A DNA stretch of 64,000 nt from Auanema rhodensis (lineage: Eukaryota > Nematoda > Chromadorea > Rhabditida > Rhabditidae): the NCBI GenBank assembly GCA_964057225.1, contig CAXKVF010000076.1, forward strand, positions 1 through 64,000. The letters run 5' to 3'. A program made the translations under genes and the position numbers. Of this stretch, positions 1-10,925 are shown one piece after another. Position 1 is the stretch's first letter. Every line of letters begins with the position of its first letter. Below the pieces are notes generated by a model. The model saw only the letters and a program-made list of their open reading frames with translations. It was not told where the DNA came from and searched no databases.

Positions 1-30
1 GTGAACTTTAATTTATGCTAATTAAATGTA

Positions 31-36
31 CACGTG
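31..36 (+). promoter_or_regulatory. CACGTG box A of the monomer (representative copy)
   Basis: Palindromic CACGTG hexamer, the canonical E-box/G-box core bound by bHLH or bHLH-ZIP (animals, fungi) and plant bZIP factors. Read on the minus strand with two flanking bases it is ATCACGTG, which fits the yeast CDEI consensus RTCACRTG. It recurs at the same place in nearly every unit; exceptions I saw are TACGTG at 33460 and 36979 and CACGTA at 38389. Occupancy by any protein is not shown; this is a motif call only. Confidence 0.45.
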
Positions 37-60
37 ATGTGCACTTGGTATGTAACTCGC

Positions 61-70
61 TTCACGTGAA
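61..70 (+). promoter_or_regulatory. Palindrome TTCACGTGAA, CACGTG box B of the monomer (representative copy)
   Basis: Perfect 10-bp palindrome centred on a second CACGTG, 32 bp (about three helical turns) downstream of box A. Rare damaged copies include CTCCACGTGA (50030, 54079, 56191, 57247), CACGAGA (22935, 25751), CATGTGA (62531) and CACGTTA (19767). The constant spacing and high conservation across more than 350 units make a protein-binding role possible, but recent homogenisation of the array would conserve any sequence, so conservation alone is weak evidence. Confidence 0.45.
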
Positions 71-148
71 AGATAAAGAGATGCGGTTTTCAAAATTAGA
101 TTCCCCATGTCCATATTAGTCTAAAAACAAATTTTTATTGATATTGGT

Positions 149-163
149 TCATGGTAACCATGA
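149..163 (+). repeat. 15-bp inverted repeat TCATGGT-A-ACCATGA (representative copy)
   Basis: Seven-base arms around a single central A. The inner six pairs are nearly invariant, while the outermost arm base (149) and its left neighbours are the most variable part of the monomer: GGTTCAT, GGTGCAT, GGTGAAT, GGTTAAT, GGTACAT, AGTTCAT, GCTTCAT, TGTGCAT. Variants that change T149, C150 or both shorten the arm. A rare inner change is GATAACC (31118, 34637). The near-palindrome could form a small cruciform or a dimeric protein site; neither is demonstrated. Confidence 0.6.
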
Positions 164-352
164 CTTTGAAATTTACGTGAACTTTAATTTATGCTAATTA
201 AATGTACACGTGATGTGCACTTGGTATGTAACTCGCTTCACGTGAAAGATAAAGAGATGCGGTTTTCAAAATTAGATTCCCCATGTCCATATTAGTCTAA
301 AAACAAATTTTTATTGATATTGGTGAATGGTAACCATGACTTTGAAATTTAC

Positions 353-2640
353 GTGAACTTTAATTTATGCTAATTAAATGTACACGTGATGTGCACTTGG
401 TATGTAACTCGCTTCACGTGAAAGATGAAGAGATGCGGTTTTCAAAATTAGATTCCTCATGTCCATATTAGTCTAAAAACAAATTTTTATTGATATTGGT
501 TCATGGTAACCATGACTTTGAAATTTACGTGAACTTTAATTTATGCTAATTAAATGTACACGTGATGTGCACTTGGTATGTAACTCGCTTCACGTGAAAG
601 ATAAAGAGATGCGGTTTTCAAAATTAGATTCCCCATGTCCATATTAGTCTAAAAACAAATTTTTATTGATATTGGTGCATGGTAACCATGACTTTGAAAT
701 TTACGTGAACTTTAATTTATGCTTATTAAATGTACACGTGATGTGCACTTGGTATGTAACTCGCTTCACGTGAAAGATAAAGAGATGCGAATTTCAAAAT
801 TAGATTCCCCATGTCCATATTAGTCTAAAAACAAATTTTTATTGATATTGGTTCATGGTAACCATGACTTTGAAATTTACGTGAACTTTAATTTATGCTA
901 ATTAAATGTACACGTGATGTGCACTTGGTATGTAACTCGCTTCACGTGAAAGATAAAGAGATGCGGTTTTCAAAATTAGATTCTCCATGTCCATATTAGT
1001 CTAAAAACAAATTTTTATTGATATTGGTGAATGGTAACCATGACTTTGAAATTTACGTGAACTTTAATTTATGCTAATTAAATGTACACGTGATGTGCAC
1101 TTGGTATGTAACTCGCTTCACGTGAAAGATGAAGAGATGCGGTTTTCAAAATTAGATTCCTCATGTCCATATTAGTCTAAAAACAAATTTTTATTGATAT
1201 TGGTTCATGGTAACCATGACTTTGAAATTTACGTGAACTTTAATTTATGCTAATTAAATGTACACGTGATGTGCACTTGGTATGTAACTCGCTTCACGTG
1301 AAAGATAAAGAGATGCGGTTTTCAAAATTAGATTCCTCATGTCCATATTAGTCTAAAAACAAATTTTTATTGATATTGGTTCATGGTAACCATGACTTTG
1401 AAATTTACGTGAACTTTAATTTATGCTAATTAAATGTACACGTGATGTGCACTTGGTATGTAACTCGCTTCACGTGAAAGATAAAGAGATGCGGTTTTCA
1501 AAATTAGATTCCCCATGTCCATATTAGTCTAAAAACAAATTTTTATTGATATTGGTGCATGGTAACCATGACTTTGAAATTTACGTGAACTTTAATTTAT
1601 GCTTATTAAATGTACACGTGATGTGCACTTGGTATGTAACTCGCTTCACGTGAAAGATAAAGAGATGCGAATTTCAAAATTAGATTCCCCATGTCCATAT
1701 TAGTCTAAAAACAAATTTTTATTGATATTGGTTCATGGTAACCATGACTTTGAAATTTACGTGAACTTTAATTTATGCTAATTAAATGTACACGTGATGT
1801 GCACTTGGTATGTAACTCGCTTCACGTGAAAGATAAAGAGATGCGGTTTTCAAAATTAGATTCTCCATGTCCATATTAGTCTAAAAACAAATTTTTATTG
1901 ATATTGGTGAATGGTAACCATGACTTTGAAATTTACGTGAACTTTAATTTATGCTAATTAAATGTACACGTGATGTGCACTTGGTATGTAACTCGCTTCA
2001 CGTGAAAGATGAAGAGATGCGGTTTTCAAAATTAGATTCCTCATGTCCATATTAGTCTAAAAACAAATTTTTATTGATATTGGTTCATGGTAACCATGAC
2101 TTTGAAATTTACGTGAACTTTAATTTAGGCTAATTAAATGTACACGTGATGTGCACTTGGTATGTAACTCGCTTCACGTGAAAGATAAAGAGATGCGGTT
2201 TTCAAAATTAGATTCCCCATGTCCATATTAGTCTAAAAACAAATTTTTATTGATATTGGTGCATGGTAACCATGACTTTGAAATTTACGTGAACTTTAAT
2301 TTATGCTTATTAAATGTACACGTGATGTGCACTTGGTATGTAACTCGCTTCACGTGAAAGATAAAGAGATGCGAATTTCAAAATTAGATTCCCCATGTCC
2401 ATATTAGTCTAAAAACAAATTTTTATTGATATTGGTTCATGGTAACCATGACTTTGAAATTTACGTGAACTTTAATTTATGCTAATTAAATGTACACGTG
2501 ATGTGCACTTGGTATGTAACTCGCTTCACGTGAAAGATAAAGAGATGCGGTTTTCAAAATTAGATTCCCCATGTCCATATTAGTCTAAAAACAAATTTTT
2601 ATTGATATTGGTTCATGGTAACCATGACTTTGAAATTTAC
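353..2640 (+). repeat. 4- to 5-monomer higher-order repeat, left end
   Basis: Subtypes recur in fixed order: GATG/CCTC unit, then GGTGCAT unit, then GCTT+GCGAA unit, then CTCC+GGTGAAT unit. The order appears from 353 (4 units), from 1057 (5 units, with an extra CCTC unit) and from 1937 (truncated, last unit ordinary). Shorter versions return at 5809-6336 and 6337-6688. The 4/5 alternation is expected of unequal exchange shifting the register by one monomer. Confidence 0.85.
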
Positions 2641-3344
2641 GTGAACTTTAATTTATGCTAATTAAATGTACACGTGATGTGCACTTGGTATGTAACTCGC
2701 TTCACGTGAAAGATAAAGAGATGCGGTTTTCAAAATTAGATTCCCCATGTCCATATTAGTCTAAAAACAAATTTTTATTGATATTAGTTCATGGTAACCA
2801 TGACTTTGAAATTTACGTGAACTTTAATTTATGCTAATTAAATGTACACGTGATGTGCACTTGGTATGTAACTCGCTTCACGTGAAAGATAAAGAGATGC
2901 GGTTTTCAAAATTAGATTCCCCATGTCCATATTAGTCTAAAAACAAATTTTTATTGATATTGGTTCATGGTAACCATGACTTTGAAATTTACGTGAACTT
3001 TAATTTATGCTAATTAAATGTACACGTGATGTGCACTTGGTATGTAACTCGCTTCACGTGAAAGATAAAGAGATGCGGTTTTCAAAATTAGATTCCCCAT
3101 GTCCATATTAGTCTAAAAACAAATTTTTATTGATATTGCTTCATGGTAACCATGACTTTGAAATTTACGTGAACTTTAATTTATGCTAATTAAATGTACA
3201 CGTGATGTGCACTTGGTATGTAACTTGCTTCACGTGAAAGATAAAGAGATGCGGTTTTCAAAATTAGATTCCCCATGTCCATATTAGTCTAAAAACAAAT
3301 TTTTATTGATATTGGTGCATGGTAACCATGACTTTGAAATTTAC

Positions 3345-6300
3345 GTGAACTTTAATTTATGCTAATTAAATGTACACGTGATGTGCACTTGGTATGTAAC
3401 TCGCTTCACGTGAAAGATAAAGAGATGGGGTTTTCAAAATTAGATTCCCCATGTCCATATTAGTCTAAAAACAAATTTTTATTGATATTGGTTCATGGTA
3501 ACCATGACTTTGAAATTTACGTGAACTTTAATTTATGCTAATTAAATGTACACGTGATGTGCACTTGGTATGTAACTCGCTTCACGTGAAAGATAAAGAG
3601 ATGCGGTTTTCAAAATTAGATTCCCCATGTCCATATTAGTCTAAAAACAAATTTTTATTGATATTGGTTCATGGTAACCATGACTTTGAAATTTACGTGA
3701 ACTTTAATTTATGCTAATTAAATGTACACGTGATGTGCACTTGGTATGTAACTCGCTTCACGTGAAAGATAAAGAGATGCGGTTTTCAACATTAGATTCC
3801 CCATGTCCATATTAGTCTAAAAACAAATTTTTATTGATATTGGTTCATGGTAACCATGACTTTGAAATTTACGTGAACTTTAATTTATGCTAATTAAATG
3901 TACACGTGATGTGCACTTGGTATGTAACTCGCTTCACGTGAAAGATAAAGAGATGCGGTTTTCAAAATTAGATTCCCCATGTCCATATTAGTCTAAAAAC
4001 AAATTTTTATTGATATTGGTTCATGGTAACCATGACTTTGAAATTTACGTGAACTTTAATTTATGCTAATTAAATGTACACGTGATGTGCACTTGGTATG
4101 TAACTCGCTTCACGTGAAAGATAAAGAGATGCGGTTTTCAAAATTAGATTCCCCATGTCCATATTAGTCTAAAAACAAATTTTTATTGATATTGGTTCAT
4201 GGTAACCATGACTTTGAAATTTACGTGAACTTTAATTTATGCTAATTAAATGTACACGTGATGTGCACTTGGTATGTAACTCGCTTCACGTGAAAGATAA
4301 AGAGATGCGGTTTTCAAAATTAGATTCCCCATGTCCATATTAGTCTAAAAACAAATTTTTATTGATATTGGTTCATGGTAACCATGACTTTGAAATTTAC
4401 GTGAACTTTAATTTATGCTAATTAAATGTACACGTGATGTGCACTTGGTATGTAACTCGCTTCACGTGAAAGATAAAGAGATGCGGTTTTCAAAATTAGA
4501 TTCCCCATGTCCATATTAGTCTAAAAACAAATTTTTATTGATATTGGTTAATGGTAACCATGACTTTGAAATTTACGTGAACTTTAATTTATGCTAATTA
4601 AATGTACACGTGATGTGCACTTGGTATGTAACTCGCTTCACGTGAAAGATAAAGAGATGCGGTTTTCAAAATTAGATTCCCCATGTCCATATTAGTCTAA
4701 AAACAAATTTTTATTGATATTGGTTCATGGTAACCATGACTTTGAAATTTACGTGAACTTTAATTTATGCTAATTAAATGTACACGTGATGTGCACTTGG
4801 TATGTAACTCGCTTCACGTGAAAGATAAAGAGATGCGGTTTTCAAAATTAGATTCCCCATGTCCATATTAGTCTAAAAACAAATTTTTATTGATATTGGT
4901 TCATGGTAACCATGACTTTGAAATTTACGTGAACTTTAATTTATGCTAATTAAATGTACACGTGATGTGCACTTGGTATGTAACTCGCTTCACGTGAAAG
5001 ATAAAGAGATGCGGTTTTCAACATTAGATTCCCCATGTCCATATTAGTCTAAAAACAAATTTTTATTGATATTGGTTCATGGTAACCATGACTTTGAAAT
5101 TTACGTGAACTTTAATTTATGCTAATTAAATGTACACGTGATGTGCACTTGGTATGTAACTCGCTTCACGTGAAAGATAAAGAGATGCGGTTTTCAAAAT
5201 TAGATTCCCCATGTCCATATTAGTCTAAAAACAAATTTTTATTGATATTAGTTCATGGTAACCATGACTTTGAAATTTACGTGAACTTTAATTTATGCTA
5301 ATTAAATGTACACGTGATGTGCACTTGGTATGTAACTCGCTTCACGTGAAAGATAAAGAGATGCGGTTTTCAAAATTAGATTCCCCATGTCCATATTAGT
5401 CTAAAAACAAATTTTTATTGATATTGGTTCATGGTAACCATGACTTTGAAATTTACGTGAACTTTAATTTATGCTAATTAAATGTACACGTGATGTGCAC
5501 TTGGTATGTAACTCGCTTCACGTGAAAGATAAAGAGATGCGGTTTTCAAAATTAGATTCCCCATGTCCATATTAGTCTAAAAACAAATTTTTATTGATAT
5601 TGGTTCATGGTAACCATGACTTTGAAATTTACGTGAACTTTAATTTATGCTAATTAAATGTACACGTGATGTGCACTTGGTATGTAACTCGCTTCACGTG
5701 AAAGATAAAGAGATGCGGTTTTCAAAATTAGATTCCCCATGTCCATATTAGTCTAAAAACAAATTTTTATTGATATTGGTTCATGGTAACCATGACTTTG
5801 AAATTTACGTGAACTTTAATTTATGCTAATTAAATGTACACGTGATGTGCACTTGGTATGTAACTCGCTTCACGTGAAAGATAAAGAGATGCGGTTTTCA
5901 AAATTAGATTCCCCATGTCCATATTAGTCTAAAAACAAATTTTTATTGATATTGGTGCATGGTAACCATGACTTTGAAATTTACGTGAACTTTAATTTAT
6001 GCTTATTAAATGTACACGTGATGTGCACTTGGTATGTAACTCGCTTCACGTGAAAGATAAAGAGATGCGAATTTCAAAATTAGATTCCCCATGTCCATAT
6101 TAGTCTAAAAACAAATTTTTATTGATATTGGTTCATGGTAACCATGACTTTGAAATTTACGTGAACTTTAATTTATGCTAATTAAATGTACACGTGATGT
6201 GCACTTGGTATGTAACTCGCTTCACGTGAAAGATAAAGAGATGCGGTTTTCAAAATTAGATTCTCCATGTCCATATTAGTCTAAAAACAAATTTTTATTG

Positions 6301-7216
6301 ATATTGGTGAATGGTAACCATGACTTTGAAATTTACGTGAACTTTAATTTATGCTAATTAAATGTACACGTGATGTGCACTTGGTATGTAACTCGCTTCA
6401 CGTGAAAGATAAAGAGATGCGGTTTTCAAAATTAGATTCCCCATGTCCATATTAGTCTAAAAACAAATTTTTATTGATATTGGTGCATGGTAACCATGAC
6501 TTTGAAATTTACGTGAACTTTAATTTATGCTTATTAAATGTACACGTGATGTGCACTTGGTATGTAACTCGCTTCACGTGAAAGATAAAGAGATGCGAAT
6601 TTCAAAATTAGATTCCCCATGTCCATATTAGTCTAAAAACAAATTTTTATTGATATTGGTTCATGGTAACCATGACTTTGAAATTTACGTGAACTTTAAT
6701 TTATGCTAATTAAATGTACACGTGATGTGCACTTGGTATGTAACTCGCTTCACGTGAAAGATAAAGAGATGCGGTTTTCAAAATTAGATTCCCCATGTCC
6801 ATATTAGTCTAAAAACAAATTTTTATTGATATTGGTTCATGGTAACCATGACTTTGAAATTTACGTGAACTTTAATTTATGCTAATTAAATGTACACGTG
6901 ATGTGCACTTGGTATGTAACTCGCTTCACGTGAAAGATAAAGAGATGGGGTTTTCAAAATTAGATTCCCCATGTCCATATTAGTCTAAAAACAAATTTTT
7001 ATTGATATTGGTTCATGGTAACCATGACTTTGAAATTTACGTGAACTTTAATTTATGCTAATTAAATGTACACGTGATGTGCACTTGGTATGTAACTCGC
7101 TTCACGTGAAAGATAAAGAGATGCGGTTTTCAAAATTAGATTCCCCATGTCCATATTAGTCTAAAAACAAATTTTTATTGATATTGGTTCATGGTAACCA
7201 TGACTTTGAAATTTAC
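3345..7216 (+). repeat. 20-monomer-spaced related blocks marked by ATGGGG
   Basis: The rare ATGGGG unit (position 84 C to G) occurs at 3345 and again at 6865, exactly 3520 bp (20 monomers) apart. In each case a plain unit and then an AACATT unit follow. The copies then diverge: the unit after AACATT is GGTTCAT in the first and AGTTCAT in the second. Inside this zone the GGTTAAT unit at 4401 precedes an AACATT unit by three units, an order seen again at 8449/8977. Confidence 0.7.
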
Positions 7217-10200
7217 GTGAACTTTAATTTATGCTAATTAAATGTACACGTGATGTGCACTTGGTATGTAACTCGCTTCACGTGAAAGATAAAGAGATGC
7301 GGTTTTCAACATTAGATTCCCCATGTCCATATTAGTCTAAAAACAAATTTTTATTGATATTGGTTCATGGTAACCATGACTTTGAAATTTACGTGAACTT
7401 TAATTTATGCTAATTAAATGTACACGTGATGTGCACTTGGTATGTAACTCGCTTCACGTGAAAGATAAAGAGATGCGGTTTTCAAAATTAGATTCCCCAT
7501 GTCCATATTAGTCTAAAAACAAATTTTTATTGATATTAGTTCATGGTAACCATGACTTTGAAATTTACGTGAACTTTAATTTATGCTAATTAAATGTACA
7601 CGTGATGTGCACTTGGTATGTAACTCGCTTCACGTGAAAGATAAAGAGATGCGGTTTTCAAAATTAGATTCCCCATGTCCATATTAGTCTAAAAACAAAT
7701 TTTTATTGATATTGGTTCATGGTAACCATGACTTTGAAATTTACGTGAACTTTAATTTATGCTAATTAAATGTACACGTGATGTGCACTTGGTATGTAAC
7801 TCGCTTCACGTGAAAGATAAAGAGATGCGGTTTTCAAAATTAGATTCCCCATGTCCATATTAGTCTAAAAACAAATTTTTATTGATATTGGTTCATGGTA
7901 ACCATGACTTTGAAATTTACGTGAACTTTAATTTATGCTAATTAAATGTACACGTGATGTGCACTTGGTATGTAACTCGCTTCACGTGAAAGATAAAGAG
8001 ATGCGGTTTTCAAAATTAGATTCCCCATGTCCATATTAGTCTAAAAACAAATTTTTATTGATATTGGTTCATGGTAACCATGACTTTGAAATTTACGTGA
8101 ACTTTAATTTATGCTAATTAAATGTACACGTGATGTGCACTTGGTATGTAACTCGCTTCACGTGAAAGATAAAGAGATGCGGTTTTCAAAATTAGATTCC
8201 CCATGTCCATATTAGTCTAAAAACAAATTTTTATTGATATTGGTTCATGGTAACCATGACTTTGAAATTTACGTGAACTTTAATTTATGCTAATTAAATG
8301 TACACGTGATGTGCACTTGGTATGTAACTCGCTTCACGTGAAAGATAAAGAGATGCGGTTTTCAAAATTAGATTCCCCATGTCCATATTAGTCTAAAAAC
8401 AAATTTTTATTGATATTGGTTCATGGTAACCATGACTTTGAAATTTACGTGAACTTTAATTTATGCTAATTAAATGTACACGTGATGTGCACTTGGTATG
8501 TAACTCGCTTCACGTGAAAGATAAAGAGATGCGGTTTTCAAAATTAGATTCCCCATGTCCATATTAGTCTAAAAACAAATTTTTATTGATATTGGTTAAT
8601 GGTAACCATGACTTTGAAATTTACGTGAACTTTAATTTATGCTAATTAAATGTACACGTGATGTGCACTTGGTATGTAACTCGCTTCACGTGAAAGATAA
8701 AGAGATGCGGTTTTCAAAATTAGATTCCCCATGTCCATATTAGTCTAAAAACAAATTTTTATTGATATTGGTTCATGGTAACCATGACTTTGAAATTTAC
8801 GTGAACTTTAATTTATGCTAATTAAATGTACACGTGATGTGCACTTGGTATGTAACTCGCTTCACGTGAAAGATAAAGAGATGCGGTTTTCAAAATTAGA
8901 TTCCCCATGTCCATATTAGTCTAAAAACAAATTTTTATTGATATTGGTTCATGGTAACCATGACTTTGAAATTTACGTGAACTTTAATTTATGCTAATTA
9001 AATGTACACGTGATGTGCACTTGGTATGTAACTCGCTTCACGTGAAAGATAAAGAGATGCGGTTTTCAACATTAGATTCCCCATGTCCATATTAGTCTAA
9101 AAACAAATTTTTATTGATATTGGTTCATGGTAACCATGACTTTGAAATTTACGTGAACTTTAATTTATGCTAATTAAATGTACACGTGATGTGCACTTGG
9201 TATGTAACTCGCTTCACGTGAAAGATAAAGAGATGCGGTTTTCAAAATTAGATTCCCCATGTCCATATTAGTCTAAAAACAAATTTTTATTGATATTAGT
9301 TCATGGTAACCATGACTTTGAAATTTACGTGAACTTTAATTTATGCTAATTAAATGTACACGTGATGTGCACTTGGTATGTAACTCGCTTCACGTGAAAG
9401 ATAAAGAGATGCGGTTTTCAAAATTAGATTCCCCATGTCCATATTAGTCTAAAAACAAATTTTTATTGATATTGGTTCATGGTAACCATGACTTTGAAAT
9501 TTACGTGAACTTTAATTTATGCTAATTAAATGTACACGTGATGTGCACTTGGTATGTAACTCGCTTCACGTGAAAGATAAAGAGATGCGGTTTTCAAAAT
9601 TAGATTCCCCATGTCCATATTAGTCTAAAAACAAATTTTTATTGATATTGGTTCATGGTAACCATGACTTTGAAATTTACGTGAACTTTAATTTATGCTA
9701 ATTAAATGTACACGTGATGTGCACTTGGTATGTAACTCGCTTCACGTGAAAGATAAAGAGATGCGGTTTTCAAAATTAGATTCCCCATGTCCATATTAGT
9801 CTAAAAACAAATTTTTATTGATATTGGTTCATGGTAACCATGACTTTGAAATTTACGTGAACTTTAATTTATGCTAATTAAATGTACACGTGATGTGCAC
9901 TTGGTATGTAACTCGCTTCACGTGAAAGATAAAGAGATGCGGTTTTCAAAATTAGATTCCCCATGTCCATATTAGTCTAAAAACAAATTTTTATTGATAT
10001 TGGTTCATGGTAACCATGACTTTGAAATTTACGTGAACTTTAATTTATGCTAATTAAATGTACACGTGATGTGCACTTGGTATGTAACTCGCTTCACGTG
10101 AAAGATAAAGAGATGCGGTTTTCAAAATTAGATTCCCCATGTCCATATTAGTCTAAAAACAAATTTTTATTGATATTGGTTCATGGTAACCATGACTTTG

Positions 10201-10384
10201 AAATTTACGTGAACTTTAATTTATGCTAATTAAATGTACACGTGATGTGCACTTGGTATGTAACTCGCTTCACGTGAAAGATAAAGAGATGCGGTTTTCA
10301 AAATTAGATTCCCCATGTCCATATTAGTCTAAAAACAAATTTTTATTGATATTGGTTCATGGTAACCATGACTTTGAAATTTAC
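7217..10384 (+). repeat. 10-monomer (1760-bp) repeat, partly two copies
   Basis: The AACATT unit followed by an AGTTCAT unit and a run of plain GGTTCAT units starts at 7217 and again at 8977, exactly 10 monomers later. The first copy has a GGTTAAT unit seventh after its AACATT unit (8449). The second copy reaches the insertion with a plain unit in that place (10209), so the match covers about the first seven units. Confidence 0.7.
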
Positions 10385-10415
10385 GTGAACTTTAATTTAT
10401 GCTAATTAAATGTAC

Positions 10416-10420
10416 ACGTG
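10416..10420 (+). repeat. Target-site duplication, left copy (ACGTG)
   Basis: Monomer positions 32-36, the ACGTG of CACGTG box A, stand immediately before the insertion. The same five bases restart the satellite on the other side at the same monomer position. The base before it is C here and T on the right, so the duplication is five bases, not six. Confidence 0.85.
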
Positions 10421-10428
10421 TTCGGACG

Positions 10429-10434
10429 TTTATT
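10429..10434 (-). promoter_or_regulatory. AATAAA polyadenylation-signal-like hexamer at the element 3' end
   Basis: TTTATT on the plus strand reads AATAAA on the minus strand, 8 bases before the 3' junction at 10421. A canonical signal normally sits 10-30 bases before cleavage, so the position is slightly close. No A-tail follows it. Confidence 0.4.
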
Positions 10435-10642
10435 GTTCAGTATTACAGGTTTTAACGTTTAGTATAGTACGAAAAGATATGCATTAGTTCCTTACAATAT
10501 GAACATAAAGATAATAACATAAAAAATTACAAATATAGTGAAGTATAGTTAGAAAAAGAGTGTTAGGGTTGCAGTTAGCTCATCATACCTATCCGCATAT
10601 GCATCGTATATGTCAACGTCTCTTTTTTAAGCAGGGGTTTGT

Positions 10643-10659
10643 TCAGTTTGAGAAACTGA
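10643..10659 (-). other. Potential RNA stem-loop in the element 3' UTR
   Basis: TCAGTTT and AAACTGA form a perfect 7-bp stem with a 3-base loop (GAG on plus, CTC on minus), about 220 bases before the 3' end of the element. Stem-loops near the 3' end serve as template-recognition signals in some LINEs; a role here is inference from position and perfect pairing only. Confidence 0.35.
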
Positions 10660-10905
10660 CCTCTCTTTAAAAGCTAACCAGGTGCGGTGGAACTTAGAAA
10701 TAAGTCAAGCCCGTTCTGGAAGTCAGAGGTAACTAGCACCCGGTCCGTATGGCTAATGCCCATAAGATTCGATGGTGAAGTAACAGTGAGAAAAAGTATG
10801 GGTAAAGAGGATAGTTGATCAAATGACACATAGACGAGGATAATAGAAGAGTTGCAATAACCCAAATAGTACAGAGCAAGTAAAAGAAACAATTGAAATA
10901 AACAT

Positions 10906-10925
10906 GATTAATATTAATATTAATC
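10906..10925. repeat. 20-bp perfect palindrome of TAATAT repeats at the RT stop codon
   Basis: GATTAATATT followed by its exact reverse complement, built from about three TAATAT steps. It overlaps the minus-strand stop codon (10920-10922). It may be a small expanded AT microsatellite rather than a functional site. Confidence 0.6.

Larger units (their letters stand above)
1..176 (+). repeat. Reference monomer of the satellite (unit 1)
   Basis: Unit 1 matches the majority sequence at every diagnostic position. Hand count gives 26 C and 30 G in 176 bases (31.8% G+C). CpG occurs five times (positions 33, 58, 65, 84 and 176/1 across the junction) against about 4.4 expected from composition, so CpG is not depleted. 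Layout: AT-rich start (9-27), CACGTG at 31-36, GTGCAC at 39-44, TTCACGTGAA at 61-70, purine-rich GATAAAGAGATG at 72-83, CCCC at 103-106, A5 and A3T5 tracts at 123-136, the variable site at 146-151, and a 15-bp inverted repeat at 149-163. Confidence 0.97.
1..10420 (+). repeat. 176-bp satellite array, left segment (59 units plus 36 bp)
   Basis: Head-to-tail tandem array of a 176-bp AT-rich monomer, phased here on the GTGAAC start (1, 177, 353, 529 ... 10385). All 59 complete units keep exactly 176 bp; the last 36 bases are the first part of the unit broken by the retrotransposon insertion. Units differ at only a few positions: 19-20 (GCTA or GCTT), 75 (GATA or GATG), 83-87 (GCGGT, GCGAA or GGGGT), 94 (AAAATT or AACATT), 103-106 (CCCC, CCTC or CTCC) and 146-151 (GGTTCA, GGTGCA, GGTGAA, GGTTAA, AGTTCA, GCTTCA). 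No coding potential: 176 is not divisible by 3, so a stop in any frame soon closes every frame. Monomer length is close to a nucleosome repeat, as in many centromeric satellites (known of such families); a centromeric or heterochromatic location is inference. I do not recognise the family. Confidence 0.99.
10421..10919 (-). other. 3' untranslated region of the retrotransposon
   Basis: About 500 bp between the RT-remnant stop codon and the 3' junction, AT-rich. Two short minus-strand open frames (72 codons at 10674-10892, 61 codons at 10819-11004) overlap each other and the main frame; they read the same DNA in different frames, show no family resemblance I recognise, and I treat them as chance. 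The region contains a 20-bp palindrome at the stop codon, a 7-bp stem-loop at 10643-10659 and an AATAAA near the end. In LINEs the 3' UTR carries the RNA signal recognised by the reverse transcriptase; which part does so here is unknown. Confidence 0.7.

Noticed and set aside
1-176. CENP-B box in the monomer
   Set aside because: No match to the TTCG-N4-A-NN-CGGG core on either strand; the TCGC at 57-60 and GCGG at 83-86 are not in the required arrangement.
1-10420. CRISPR array or bacterial iteron cluster
   Set aside because: Units are contiguous 176-bp monomers without spacers, far too many and too long for iterons, and a LINE remnant is embedded, so the DNA is eukaryotic.
10681-10790. tRNA-like promoter (SINE head) in the insertion, suggested by AGATTCGATGG
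   Set aside because: Only a partial B-box resemblance, no paired A-box or cloverleaf, and the segment continues the 3' region of an element whose RT tail is clear.
10674-10892. 72-codon minus-strand open frame with a hydrophobic N-terminus
   Set aside because: It lies in the 3' region of the retrotransposon, overlaps another chance frame in a different register, has no recognisable domain, and its hydrophobicity follows from AT-rich DNA.
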